NCBI RefSeq assembly: GCF_002886255.1
Contig: NZ_NJAU01000003.1
Coordinates: 62,001-126,000, forward strand
Length of the DNA stretch: 64,000 bases
Direction: 5' to 3'
From: Alteribacillus bidgolensis
GTDB taxonomy: Bacteria > Bacillota > Bacilli > Bacillales > Marinococcaceae
Shown: one piece after another, positions 37,694-46,720 of the stretch
Position numbering within the stretch: the stretch's first letter is position 1
Layout: every line of letters begins with the position of its first letter
The notes under the pieces: model-generated
Databases searched by the model: none
Told to the model about the DNA's origin: nothing
Seen by the model: only the letters and a program-made list of their open reading frames with translations
Position numbers and translations under genes: made by a program

Positions 37694-38368
37694 ATTTTTT
37701 CTCCCCTTTAATAAATCTAAGAAAAATACTATACAAAACGTCTAATACTGGAAATTTTATCTTATATTGGTAAAAATCCAGTAAGTCCCATGTAAGCGCT
37801 ACAAAATTTGAATTACATAAAGTGGGCTTCATACCCATCTTCCTTCTTGTTTTTATCTTGCGATAGAGATTTTAATGCCAATATCTCCGAATTTTTAAAT
37901 AAGTTACGGTGCTTTTATGTTACGATTTCCTAAACCATTGGTTGTCTTATAAGCACTAAATATTTAGTTGGTTGTACAGTTCTTTTCTTTTAATGCATAA
38001 ATAATGGTTCAGGCGATTAGTATGCTGTATATATCCGCTGTCGCTTTTTATTTTTAGCCCTTCTTTCTCCCCCCTCTTTGTAATTAATTTTTCTATTTTC
38101 ATATTCTATCCAGTTTTATACGTATTCTAAAAAAGAGAAAATAGAAAAACTTAGAAATTGACTACTTAAAACTGTCAATTTATTACTGGATAAAGGTTCC
38201 GGAATTTTCTATAAATTATTTGTACCTTATTATGTCATATTTAATATGAGAAAAAAATAAAATTTTATCAAATATTAAGATAATTCATATTTATTTATCA
38301 AAAAATAAATTTTGTTAGTTTCGTGTAAAATCTATTAGTATTGTCAAAATTTTTTATATAATGTACTT
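37694..38368. other. Regulatory gap upstream of the N-demethylase operon
   Basis: 675 bp without a supported gene. It holds the operator-like repeat at 37,747, and TGTAAGCGCTACA at 37,791, a weak cre-like site for CcpA. The rest is AT-rich, with several A/T tracts. Confidence 0.4.
37747..37782 (-). promoter_or_regulatory. Candidate operator of the N-demethylase operon (IclR type)
   Basis: Inverted repeat ACTGGAAATTTTA-11 bp-TAAAAATCCAGT, 54-89 bp upstream of the start codon. IclR-family consensus sites are of the TGGAAATNATTTCCA kind, and an IclR gene lies next door. Confidence 0.45.
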
Positions 38369-39148
38369 TTAATGTACGGAGTGTGATTCAATACAACCTA
38401 GCTCTTCTGAGATTTCTTTCGCTGCACTTTTCACCTCACTGATGAACATTTTTTTATGCTCTAAATATTTTCTATTCGAACTAGCCAAGCATATAGAAGC
38501 AACTACCTTATATTCAGATGAAAAAATAGGAGCAGCTATTTTGATTATTCCTTTTGCTGTTTCGTCACTAGATATAGCAATTCCACTTTTTTTAATATTT
38601 TTTAGTTCATATTCCAATTTATTCAAATTGCTTACTTGGCCGATATTCATAAGACTTTGTAAAATTTGCTTTCTGGTTTTTAGTTTCATATAAGCTAACA
38701 TTACCTTTTTAGAGGCACCGGTACATAAAGGTGTCCTCCTTCCAATAGGCTCTGAAATTTTATAAAGTGGATCTGCACTAACAAAGTCAATTAATACACC
38801 TTCATTACCTTCCGGAACTGTTAAATAAACACTTTGCTCTGTTTTCTTAGTGAGATTTTTCATAATTGGAAGTGCACCTTTATGAACCAACAAATTATCT
38901 CTTACCGATAGTCCTAATTGTATTAAATTCAAACCTAAACGGAATTTTTTAGTTTCATTGTTTTTATATACGAATCCACATTCAGTAAGACTTGAAAGTA
39001 ATCTATGCACCGTTTGAATAGGAATTTCTAACTTTTGACTAACTTCAGTAGCACTCCATTCCTCCTTTTCCTCATCAGGTATAATGGCAGTCAACAAAGT
39101 AGTACATTTCTTTATCACCTCCGACAATGTCCTCACCCCTTCTTTCAT
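38369..39148 (-). CDS. IclR-family transcriptional regulator
   Basis: A 259-residue protein. The N-terminal winged helix (VRTLSEVIKK, then SATEVSQKLEIPIQTVHRLL) is followed by the IclR effector domain (KISEPIGRRTPLCTGASKKV, GIAISSDETAKGIIKIAAPI). IclR proteins control catabolic operons and bind the pathway substrate. It lies 53 bp after gnd on the same strand and 675 bp before the N-demethylase operon, so it may be co-transcribed with the sugar genes while controlling the amine operon. That would link the two. Confidence 0.9.
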   Translation of the reverse strand: MKEGVRTLSEVIKKCTTLLTAIIPDEEKEEWSATEVSQKLEIPIQTVHRLLSSLTECGFVYKNNETKKFRLGLNLIQLGLSVRDNLLVHKGALPIMKNLTKKTEQSVYLTVPEGNEGVLIDFVSADPLYKISEPIGRRTPLCTGASKKVMLAYMKLKTRKQILQSLMNIGQVSNLNKLEYELKNIKKSGIAISSDETAKGIIKIAAPIFSSEYKVVASICLASSNRKYLEHKKMFISEVKSAAKEISEELGCIESHSVH

Positions 39149-39200
39149 TAGAATTAAATTTTGAATGTTTTAGTTAATTTAGATAGTAAGGGATAAACTA

Positions 39201-40631
39201 TTAATTGATCTTGCTGCAATCTTCCATCCATTCCGTATGGAATATGCCTTCTTTATCCACACGTTGGTAGGTGTGCGCTCCAAAGTAGTCACGTTGTGCT
39301 TGCAACAGATTTGCAGGTAAAATTTCTGAACGATAACTGTCATAATATGCAATGGCACTTGAAAATGAGGGGACTGGAATGCCATTGTCAATTGCTATGC
39401 TAACAACTTGGCGTAGTGCGGATTGATAGTTTTCTACAAGTTCGTTAAAGTAAGGGTCTAATAACAAATTTGTCAAATTAGGATCACGATCATAAGCATC
39501 TTTAATTTTTTGTAAAAATTGTGCACGAATAATGCAACCACCGCGGAAAATCATCGCAATATCACCGAAGCGAAGATTCCAATTGTATTCTTCCGATGCA
39601 GCGCGCATTTGAGAAAAACCTTGTGCGTAAGAGATAATCTTGCTCATATATAAAGCTTTTTGTACAGCATTAATTAACTCTTTTTTATTCCCTTTAAATA
39701 ATTTCGATTCAGGCCCTTTTAATAATTTGCTTGCTTTTACACGTTCTTCTTTCATTGCAGAAATAAAGCGAGCAAATACAGATTCTGTGATAATTGGAAG
39801 TGGAACTCCTAAGTTTAGCGCACTTTGACTTGTCCATTTACCGGTACCCTTTTGACCAGCTGTGTCCAATATTACATCAATAAGTGGCTTGCCTGTTTCC
39901 TTGTCCATTTTGGTAAAGATGTTTGAGGTAATTTCAATTAAATAACTATCTAATTCTCCTTTATTCCATTCGGTAAACACTTCATGTAATTCTTGTGCAC
40001 TTAAGTCAAGTACATGTTTCAAAATAAAATAAGCTTCTGAAATTAATTGCATATCACCATATTCGATTCCATTATGGACCATTTTAACGTAGTGGCCAGC
40101 GCCGTCAGGTCCTATATAAGTAGAACAAGGATCCCCTTCTACTTTTGCAGAAATTGCTTCTAACATGGGTTTTACAAGTTCATACGCTTCTTTTTGACCA
40201 CCAGGCATAATAGAAGGACCTTTCAATGCCCCTTCTTCTCCACCGGAAACACCTGTACCAATAAAATGAACACCAATTGAGGCTAATTCTTTATTACGAT
40301 TTATTGTATCTTGAAAAAATGCATTCCCTCCATCGATCAAAATGTCTCCTCTATCAAGATAAGGTTTTAGCGATTCAATTGTTGCATCTGTAGGTTGACC
40401 TGCTTTAACCATTAATAAAATTTTACGTGGTTTTTCTAATGAACTTACAAATTGATCGATGCTATACGTACCAACAAAATTTTTCCCCTCTGCTTCATTC
40501 TTCAAAAATTGTTCTGTTTTTTCAGAGGATCTATTATAAACAGAAACAGAATAACCTCGACTTTCAATATTTAATGCTAGATTTTTACCCATAACTGCTA
40601 AGCCAATGACACCGATTTGTTGTTTGTCCAT
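39201..40631 (-). CDS. gnd: 6-phosphogluconate dehydrogenase, long NADP-type
   Basis: A 476-residue enzyme that decarboxylates 6-phosphogluconate to ribulose 5-phosphate. The N-terminal Rossmann loop is GVIGLAVMGKNLALNIESRG, and NRSSEKTEQF is the NADP-selecting region. The signature GTGVSGGEEGALKGPSIMPG is present, as are HYVKMVHNGIEYGDMQLISE and the C-terminal GGCIIRA. In the dissimilatory RuMP cycle this is the step that releases formaldehyde carbon as CO2. It is the last sugar gene of the zwf operon and is accompanied by a second, shorter isozyme. Confidence 0.96.
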   Translation of the reverse strand: MDKQQIGVIGLAVMGKNLALNIESRGYSVSVYNRSSEKTEQFLKNEAEGKNFVGTYSIDQFVSSLEKPRKILLMVKAGQPTDATIESLKPYLDRGDILIDGGNAFFQDTINRNKELASIGVHFIGTGVSGGEEGALKGPSIMPGGQKEAYELVKPMLEAISAKVEGDPCSTYIGPDGAGHYVKMVHNGIEYGDMQLISEAYFILKHVLDLSAQELHEVFTEWNKGELDSYLIEITSNIFTKMDKETGKPLIDVILDTAGQKGTGKWTSQSALNLGVPLPIITESVFARFISAMKEERVKASKLLKGPESKLFKGNKKELINAVQKALYMSKIISYAQGFSQMRAASEEYNWNLRFGDIAMIFRGGCIIRAQFLQKIKDAYDRDPNLTNLLLDPYFNELVENYQSALRQVVSIAIDNGIPVPSFSSAIAYYDSYRSEILPANLLQAQRDYFGAHTYQRVDKEGIFHTEWMEDCSKIN

Positions 40632-40718
40632 AAAATTCTTCCTTTCTACTTAAATATTTAGATTCGTATTTACTATCTCTGTAGAACCGCTAACAAGATA
40701 TATAGTACTCTGTATCTT

Positions 40719-42056
40719 TTAATCTGATAAACGTTTCTCTAGTTCATTTTTTTCCTTTTCAAAACCTGGTTTGCCAAGTAATGCAAACATATTTTTTTTG
40801 TAAGCTTCAACCCCTGGCTGATCAAATGGGTTTACACCTAAAAGGTATCCACTGACTGCACAAGCTTTCTCAAAAAAATAAACCATTTCACCAAAAGTAT
40901 ATTCATTCATTACATCCAGTTCAACAAGTAAGTTAGGAACTCCACCGTCTATATGAGCCAATACAGTACCTTGAAAAGCTTTTTTGTTGACTTCATCCAT
41001 AGTATTACCAGCTAAGAAATTCAACCCATCAACATTTTCCGGATCTTTTTGAATAGTCAGATCAACTTGAGGTTTTTTGACTTGTAACACAGTCTCTATC
41101 ATATTTCTTCGACCTTCCTGTACGTATTGGCCCATGGAATGCAAATCAGTTGTGAAATCCAAAGAGGCAGGAAAAAGACCTTTCTGATCTTTCCCTTCAC
41201 TTTCCCCAAACAATTGCTTCCACCATTCAGATACATAACGAAGGGATGGTTCATAGTTAACCAGTAATTCGATGTCTTTCCCTTTGCGATACAGGGCGTT
41301 TCTTACAGCAGAATATTGATAGCACTCATTGCTCAAAAGATCCGGGTTATTATATTTATGATAAGCTTCTATTGCTCCTTCTATCATTCGATCAATATTC
41401 AGTCCAGCAACGGCAATAGGTAATAGACCAACGGCTGTAAGTACAGAATATCTTCCGCCGATATCATCCGGGATTACAAAAGTTTCATACCCTTCTTCCT
41501 CAGCAAGCTTTTTTAATGCTCCTTCCGATTGATCAGTAGTAGCATAAATCCGTTTTTTAGCACCTTCTTTTCCATACTTTTTCTCCATATAATCACGGAA
41601 AAAACGAAAAGCAATAGCAGGCTCCATTGTTGTTCCTGATTTAGAGATCACATTAACAGAGACGTCTTTATTTTCTATTACCTCTAATAAATGGTTCATA
41701 TAAACGGAGCTGATATTTTGACCAACGAAATAAACTTGTGTTTTATCGTTCATTTGGTTATGAAAGCTGTGGGATAAGGCTTCAATTGCTGCTCTTGCAC
41801 CTAAGTATGATCCCCCGATGCCTATCACAATAAGAGCTTCCGAATTATTTTGTATTCTTTCAGCTGCTTGTTTTATTTGTAAAACTTCTTCTTTATTGTA
41901 GTTAAGTGGTAGGTCTACCCAGCCAAGAAAATTGGATCCCAGTCCTTTCTTTTCATGTAGTCTATTATGCGTTATTTTCACAAAATCATTTAAATGATCT
42001 ATTTCATGATTATTTATAAATGATAAGGAGTTTGAGTAATCAAAAGAAATAGCCAT
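40719..42056 (-). CDS. pgi: Glucose-6-phosphate isomerase
   Basis: A 445-residue phosphoglucose isomerase of the Bacillus type. The sugar-phosphate motif VIGIGGSYLGARAAIEA, the domain motif NVISKSGTTMEPAIAFRFF, and GGRYSVLTAVGLLPIAVAG are intact, as is the late Lys region. RBS AAAGGGG lies upstream. It converts fructose 6-phosphate from HxlB to glucose 6-phosphate, feeding Zwf. Together with zwf and the two 6PGDH genes it forms a closed oxidation loop; pgi in such an operon is typical of dissimilatory RuMP. Confidence 0.96.
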   Translation of the reverse strand: MAISFDYSNSLSFINNHEIDHLNDFVKITHNRLHEKKGLGSNFLGWVDLPLNYNKEEVLQIKQAAERIQNNSEALIVIGIGGSYLGARAAIEALSHSFHNQMNDKTQVYFVGQNISSVYMNHLLEVIENKDVSVNVISKSGTTMEPAIAFRFFRDYMEKKYGKEGAKKRIYATTDQSEGALKKLAEEEGYETFVIPDDIGGRYSVLTAVGLLPIAVAGLNIDRMIEGAIEAYHKYNNPDLLSNECYQYSAVRNALYRKGKDIELLVNYEPSLRYVSEWWKQLFGESEGKDQKGLFPASLDFTTDLHSMGQYVQEGRRNMIETVLQVKKPQVDLTIQKDPENVDGLNFLAGNTMDEVNKKAFQGTVLAHIDGGVPNLLVELDVMNEYTFGEMVYFFEKACAVSGYLLGVNPFDQPGVEAYKKNMFALLGKPGFEKEKNELEKRLSD

Positions 42057-42193
42057 ACCCCTCTAGCCCCTTTCTATTAAACTATAGGCATTTCTTCTTT
42101 AATCCAGGCTTTTTTGATTAATGATATTATTATCTTGGACTTTTTATATATCTCTATTTAAATTTTTTCAACGCAGATACTTCTTTTAAACTT

Positions 42194-43096
42194 TTATGAG
42201 GTTGTCATTTTTTCCACTGAATGCCCTCCAAATTCGTTACGAAGAGCTGCTACTACTTTACCTGTAAAGGTATCTTCTTCAGTTGAACGATAACGCATCA
42301 TTAAGGACATTGCGATAATAGGAGCAGCAGTTTGTAGTTCCAAAGCCGTTTCGACTGTCCATTTCCCTTCTCCTGAAGAATGCATAATCCCCTTAATTTC
42401 TTCTAAATTTGCATCTTTAGAAAATGCCTGTTCGGTTAAATCCATAAGCCATGAACGAATAACGGAACCATTATTCCATACTCTTGCAACATTTTCGTAG
42501 TCATAATCAAATTCGCTTTTTTCTAGTAATTCAAATCCTTCACCAATAGCCGCCATCATTCCATATTCGATTCCATTGTGTACCATTTTTAGAAAATGAC
42601 CACTGCCTATTGGACCTGCATATAAATATCCTTTTTCTACAGCTGTATCTTCAAATACAGGCTTTACTATATTCCAAGCTTCTGGGTCTCCTCCAATCAT
42701 ATAACAAGCTCCATGACGAGCCCCTTCTACCCCACCAGAAGTACCTGCATCCATAAAGCTTATCCCAAACTCTTTTAGTTGATTATATCGACGTATGGAT
42801 TCCTTATAGTGGGAATTTCCGGCTTCAATTACAATATCACCGCTATTTAAGAATGGTGTTATCTCATTAATTACTGAATCAACATTGGAATGGGGAATCA
42901 TCATCCAAAGAACTCTCGGCTTTTCTAAGGAATGGATCAGCTTTAACAAATCTGTTGTACCTTTAGCCCCGTATTTTTTAATTTCTTCAACTGTATTTAG
43001 ATTTATATCGTATGCCACTACTTCATGACCATGGTCAAGTAGGTTTTGACCTATATTTAATCCCATTTTTCCTAAACCAATTAATCCCACTTGCAT
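42194..43096 (-). CDS. 6-phosphogluconate dehydrogenase, short YqeC-type isozyme
   Basis: A 300-residue decarboxylating 6PGDH of the short class (B. subtilis YqeC-like). The Rossmann loop is GLIGLGKMGLNIGQNLLDHG, with an acidic residue after strand 2 (VVAYDIN), which favours NAD. The signature DAGTSGGVEGARHGACYMIG and HFLKMVHNGIEYGMMAAIGE are present. The GKWTVETALELQ and MRYRSTEEDTFTGKVVAALR ends match. Having NAD- and NADP-type isozymes side by side would let the cell draw NADH or NADPH from formaldehyde carbon. Confidence 0.93.
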   Translation of the reverse strand: MQVGLIGLGKMGLNIGQNLLDHGHEVVAYDINLNTVEEIKKYGAKGTTDLLKLIHSLEKPRVLWMMIPHSNVDSVINEITPFLNSGDIVIEAGNSHYKESIRRYNQLKEFGISFMDAGTSGGVEGARHGACYMIGGDPEAWNIVKPVFEDTAVEKGYLYAGPIGSGHFLKMVHNGIEYGMMAAIGEGFELLEKSEFDYDYENVARVWNNGSVIRSWLMDLTEQAFSKDANLEEIKGIMHSSGEGKWTVETALELQTAAPIIAMSLMMRYRSTEEDTFTGKVVAALRNEFGGHSVEKMTTS

Positions 43097-43199
43097 ATTG
43101 ATACCTCCTAAAATTGTAAGTATTTAAGATTCAGAATTTACAGTATTTTAAGTTAATCCTTTAGTAGTGGGAATTAAGTTTCGCAAGAAGACTTTCAAC

Positions 43200-44720
43200 C
43201 TACCACCATTGAAATTCCTCCTCTTCCAATAATTGATCAGCTGCTTCTGGTCCCATGGAACCTGCAGGGTATGAATGCAAAGGAACGATATCTTCTTCAA
43301 ATGCCTCTAATATAGGCTGAACCCATCTCCAAGATAGTTCAACTTCGTTCCAATGAGCAAAGAAAGTAGGATCACCACGTAAAGCATCGGACAGTAAGAA
43401 TTCATAGGCTTCGGGTACATTCTTCTGGTTAGCTGAATAGGCAACTGTAACCGGTTCAATCTTATTATCATTTAATGGATTTTTAATATTTAATTGTAAG
43501 GAAACACTCTCGTTTGGACTAATATCAATGGTTAGAATATTGGGGGATATTTCTTCATTTTGGGTAATATAAAGATCCTTCAATGGATTTTTAAATTCAA
43601 TCACAATTCTTGTGGACTTTTCTTTCATTCTTTTTCCTGTACGGATATAGAAGGGGACCCCACTCCAAAAATTATCGTCAATCCACAAACGGGCAGCAAT
43701 AAATGTATCATTTTTCGAAAAATTATTAATTCCGTCTTCCTCTTTATATCCTAAAGCGAATTCACCTTGAATTTCCCCTGGACCATATTGACCACGAACT
43801 ACATGAGATGCAACTTCTTCTTTTTGTAATGGCCTAAGAGATTCCATGATTTTTTTCTTTTCATAACGAATATCTTTTGAGCTGATTCGTTTCGGGAGTT
43901 GCATTGCTGTCATCATCAGAATTTGCAACATATGATTTTGAACCATATCACGAATTGCCCCTGCTTGGTCATAATAATTCGCTCTATCTTCTACCCCAAC
44001 TGTTTCACTAGCCGTAATTTGTACATTAGCAATGTATTGCTTATTCCATAACGCTTGAAATATAGGATTTGCAAATTCTAAAGCTTCGAGGTTTTGAACC
44101 ATTGGTTTACCGAGATAATGATCAATACGATAAATTTCACTTTCTTCAAAAGCTTTACTAAGTTTTTCATTTAAGTCTTGGGCCGACTTCAAGTCATGAC
44201 CAAATGGTTTTTCGATAATTAAACGCTTCCATCCCTTTACAGATCCTAACCCGCTATTTGTAATATTCGAGGTAATTACATCAATTAGACTAGGGGCAAC
44301 AGATAAATAAAACAGACGATTTTCAGGAATATTCAATTCCTCTTCATGTCTTTGAATCATATCAAGTAGCCTTTCATACCCCTCATCGTCCGTTACATCC
44401 AAAGGGCTGTAATGGAACGAATTAAGAAACTCATCTGTTTTTGGTCCATCATTTATCTCATGTCTCGAAAATGTAGATAGTGATTCTCTTACATGTTTTT
44501 TAAATGTGAAATCTGACCATTCTCTTCTGCCTAAACCGATAATTGAAAACGATTGTGGCATTTTATTATCCAGAAATAGATTATATAGGGCAGGAAAAAT
44601 TTTTCTTTTGGCTAAATCCCCTGTGGCTCCAAATAAGACAAAGGTCATAGAATCAACTTCCGATTTGTTTAGGACGCTAACATTGTACTCTGTATCACGT
44701 GAAACAGTAACATCATTCAT
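43200..44720 (-). CDS. zwf: Glucose-6-phosphate 1-dehydrogenase
   Basis: A 506-residue G6PDH. The NADP loop FVLFGATGDLAKRKIFPALY follows about 25 extra N-terminal residues compared with the usual start. The active-site RIDHYLGKPMVQNLEALEFA is intact. ATG 44,720 follows GGAGGGAG. It heads the operon zwf-6PGDH-pgi-gnd on the minus strand. An HxlR-type palindrome lies 66-79 bp upstream, and a TATACT -10 box follows it, so activation by HxlR is likely. It makes 6-phosphogluconolactone and NADPH. Confidence 0.96.
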   Translation of the reverse strand: MNDVTVSRDTEYNVSVLNKSEVDSMTFVLFGATGDLAKRKIFPALYNLFLDNKMPQSFSIIGLGRREWSDFTFKKHVRESLSTFSRHEINDGPKTDEFLNSFHYSPLDVTDDEGYERLLDMIQRHEEELNIPENRLFYLSVAPSLIDVITSNITNSGLGSVKGWKRLIIEKPFGHDLKSAQDLNEKLSKAFEESEIYRIDHYLGKPMVQNLEALEFANPIFQALWNKQYIANVQITASETVGVEDRANYYDQAGAIRDMVQNHMLQILMMTAMQLPKRISSKDIRYEKKKIMESLRPLQKEEVASHVVRGQYGPGEIQGEFALGYKEEDGINNFSKNDTFIAARLWIDDNFWSGVPFYIRTGKRMKEKSTRIVIEFKNPLKDLYITQNEEISPNILTIDISPNESVSLQLNIKNPLNDNKIEPVTVAYSANQKNVPEAYEFLLSDALRGDPTFFAHWNEVELSWRWVQPILEAFEEDIVPLHSYPAGSMGPEAADQLLEEEEFQWW

Positions 44721-44785
44721 GTTCTCCCTCCTATGGACTACATGTTCTATGTAGGGATCAGTATAATATTTATAATTTACATTTG

Positions 44786-44799
44786 TAAGTACGCACTTT
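44786..44799 (-). promoter_or_regulatory. HxlR-type operator upstream of zwf
   Basis: TAAGTACGCACTTT (plus-strand reading). On the minus strand the wider block, with ACACTATATA followed by AAAAAAAAAGTGCGTACTT, matches the site before hxlA in order and spacing. Confidence 0.7.
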
Positions 44800-44840
44800 T
44801 TTTTTATATAGTGTAAAAAAACACACTAATTTATATTAAA

Positions 44841-44960
44841 ATGAAGTGGGATGATTGGGATAAAAACTATATGGAGACAGTCATGAAACATCAGGAAAAA
44901 GAAAACCTTCCCTCCATACAAAAATATGTATTAAAAAAATATTGTAAGCGATCCAAATAA
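44841..44960 (+). CDS. Possible small protein between zwf and hxlA
   Basis: A 39-residue frame (MKWDDWDKNYMETVMKHQEK...) ending 26 bp before a strong terminator. Trp-Asp and Lys-rich, protein-like composition. There is no clear Shine-Dalgarno sequence before ATG 44,841; internal ATG 44,883 is no better. It may be translated weakly or be a remnant. Confidence 0.35.
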   Translation: MKWDDWDKNYMETVMKHQEKENLPSIQKYVLKKYCKRSK

Positions 44961-44985
44961 CATCTTATGGAAGATGGGAAACATT

Positions 44986-45029
44986 AAAAAACATGCAGTA
45001 CTCTTAATAGGAGGAGCTGCATGTTTTTT
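44986..45029 (+). terminator. Intrinsic terminator between zwf and hxlA regions
   Basis: Perfect 13-bp stem AAAAAACATGCAG/CTGCATGTTTTTT with an 18-base loop. It would stop plus-strand transcripts of the small frame before the hxlA promoter. Confidence 0.85.
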
Positions 45030-45085
45030 ATGCCCTTTTGTTAACATATTTCCTTACAGTATATTTTTTGACACTATATGAAAAT

Positions 45086-45099
45086 AAAGTCCGTACTTT
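45086..45099 (+). promoter_or_regulatory. HxlR-type operator upstream of hxlA
   Basis: AAAGTCCGTACTTT, 82-95 bp before the hxlA start. It is preceded by ACACTATATGAAAAT, as at zwf. A TACAAT -10 box follows near 45,120 with a weak -35, as expected for an activated promoter. Confidence 0.7.
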
Positions 45100-45180
45100 T
45101 ATTTCTGAAAATTAGAACTTACAATAATATTTGTATCAAACAATTTCATTGAAATTTAAATTCAAATAAGGAGTGAGATC

Positions 45181-45822
45181 ATGGAACTTCAATTAGCGTT
45201 GGATCTTGTAAACACGCAAGAAGCAAAAGAGTTGGTAAATGAAGTCAAAGATCATATTGACATCGTCGAAATCGGGACACCTGTTGTAAAAATTGAGGGG
45301 CTTCAAGCTGTAAAAGAAATCAAAGAAGCCTTCCCTCAGCTCCAGGTATTGGCGGACTTAAAGACCATGGATGCGGCCGGTTACGAAGTCATGAAGGCAT
45401 CGGAATCAGGGGCTGATATCGTTACGATCCTAGGGGTAGCCGAAGACGAGTCGATCAAAGGGGCTGTCGAGGAAGCGAAAAAACAAGGCAAAAAAATCCT
45501 TGTTGATTTGATCGCTGTGAAAGATATTGAACAACGGGCGAAAGAATTGGATGCCTTTGGTGTAGATTATATCTGTGTACACACCGGGTACGACCTACAG
45601 GCCGTTGGGAAAAACTCCTTTGAGGACTTGAACACCATTAAACGTGTTGTAAAACATGCCAAGACGGCTATTGCAGGCGGTATTAAATTGGACACGCTCC
45701 CAGAAGTCATTGAATCCCAACCGGATCTTGTCATTGTTGGTGGAGGGATCACGGGAGCTGAAGATAAAAAAGCTGCAGCGTCAAAAATCGAAGAATTAAT
45801 TAAACAAGGGACTGTAGCCTAA
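45181..45822 (+). CDS. hxlA: 3-hexulose-6-phosphate synthase
   Basis: A 213-residue TIM-barrel enzyme of the OMP-decarboxylase superfamily that condenses formaldehyde with ribulose 5-phosphate. It starts MELQLALDLVNTQEAKELVN. The catalytic segments VLADLKTMDAAGYEVMKASE (DxKxxD) and VDYICVHTGYDLQAVG are present, and the phosphate loop is AIAGGIKLDT with VIVGGGITGAED. RBS AAGGAG precedes ATG. It is the entry step of the RuMP pathway and is followed at 15 bp by hxlB. Its base composition is richer in G+C than that of the flanking genes. A decayed second copy lies at 53,660. Confidence 0.96.
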   Translation: MELQLALDLVNTQEAKELVNEVKDHIDIVEIGTPVVKIEGLQAVKEIKEAFPQLQVLADLKTMDAAGYEVMKASESGADIVTILGVAEDESIKGAVEEAKKQGKKILVDLIAVKDIEQRAKELDAFGVDYICVHTGYDLQAVGKNSFEDLNTIKRVVKHAKTAIAGGIKLDTLPEVIESQPDLVIVGGGITGAEDKKAAASKIEELIKQGTVA

Positions 45823-45837
45823 AAAAGGGGCAATTCC

Positions 45838-46398
45838 ATGATGAAGACCACACAATACGCATCGGAAATTATAAACGAGTTAAACCGGACCATCGAATTA
45901 CTCGCTGAAGACCAAGCGGAAAAATTGGTGGATCAAATCCTGGCATCCAAGAAAATTTTTGTAGCTGGGGCCGGCCGATCTGGATTTATGGCCAAATCCT
46001 TTGCCATGCGAATGATGCACATGGGAGTAGAGGCCTATGTTGTTGGGGAAACCATCACCCCTGGCCTGGAAAAAGACGATCTTTTAATTATTGGATCTGG
46101 TTCGGGAGAGACCAAAAGCTTGGTTTCCATGGCAGAGAAGGCGAAAAGTTTAGACGCTTCTGTTGCGGTTGTTACGATTTCTCCTGAATCAACGATTGGA
46201 AGATTAAGTGATGTAGCGATTAAAGTACCAGCCAAACCGAAGGCTGGGACAGACAATGAATACAATACCATACAACCTATGGGTTCTTTATTTGAACAAA
46301 GTCTCTTATTATTTTATGATGCGGTCATCTTACGATTGATGGACCAAAGAAAATCAGAATCTGGGGCTATGTTTGGCAAACATGCGAATCTTGAGTAG
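45838..46398 (+). CDS. hxlB: 6-phospho-3-hexuloisomerase
   Basis: A 186-residue SIS-domain isomerase that turns hexulose 6-phosphate into fructose 6-phosphate. The SIS loop reads VAGAGRSGFMAKSFAMRMMH, and IGSGSGETKSLVSMAEKAKS is the sugar-phosphate-binding Ser motif. The end, QPMGSLFEQSLLLFYDAVIL, is typical. ATGATG follows AAAAGGGG. It is in one operon with hxlA and is followed by a terminator at 46,527. Confidence 0.96.
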   Translation: MMKTTQYASEIINELNRTIELLAEDQAEKLVDQILASKKIFVAGAGRSGFMAKSFAMRMMHMGVEAYVVGETITPGLEKDDLLIIGSGSGETKSLVSMAEKAKSLDASVAVVTISPESTIGRLSDVAIKVPAKPKAGTDNEYNTIQPMGSLFEQSLLLFYDAVILRLMDQRKSESGAMFGKHANLE

Positions 46399-46526
46399 GG
46401 GCAAAACGATTCGTTGAAAAAATATATGTTTTAAAATGAGGCTGTGCCTTCAGTCCATACTTTCCTTCTCCTTTTACTATATTTTTATATTTTAAGCTAC
46501 CATACGTTTTAGATCATATTATATAA

Positions 46527-46550
46527 GTAACCAAGGCTTACCTTGGTTAC
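46527..46550 (+). terminator. Intrinsic terminator of hxlAB
   Basis: Perfect 10-bp stem GTAACCAAGG/CCTTGGTTAC with a 4-base loop, followed by TTTCTTTCC, 129 bp after hxlB. Confidence 0.7.
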
Positions 46551-46679
46551 TTTCTTTCCAATATTCCCTAAGATTATGGTGGTGGTAAAGTAGCATTGGG
46601 AATAATTTTTAACGTAGTCATTTGTAAGTTGTGTAACCAATTGCGATGGAAGGTAAGGTTAAGTGTACTAAATTAAATT

Positions 46680-46695
46680 TTGAAAGCGTTTTCTA
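46680..46695 (+). promoter_or_regulatory. CcpA cre-like site before the SR1P gene
   Basis: TTGAAAGCGTTTTCTA fits the cre consensus TGWAANCGNTNWCA with one deviation (last base). It lies 26 bp upstream of the SR1P start, which suggests carbon catabolite control. Confidence 0.5.
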
Positions 46696-46720
46696 TATAT
46701 TTTTAAAGGAGTTGAAAGTA

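Noticed and set aside
37791..37804. TGTAAGCGCTACAA as a CcpA cre site
   Set aside because: It lacks one base compared with the consensus spacing, so it is mentioned only as weak.
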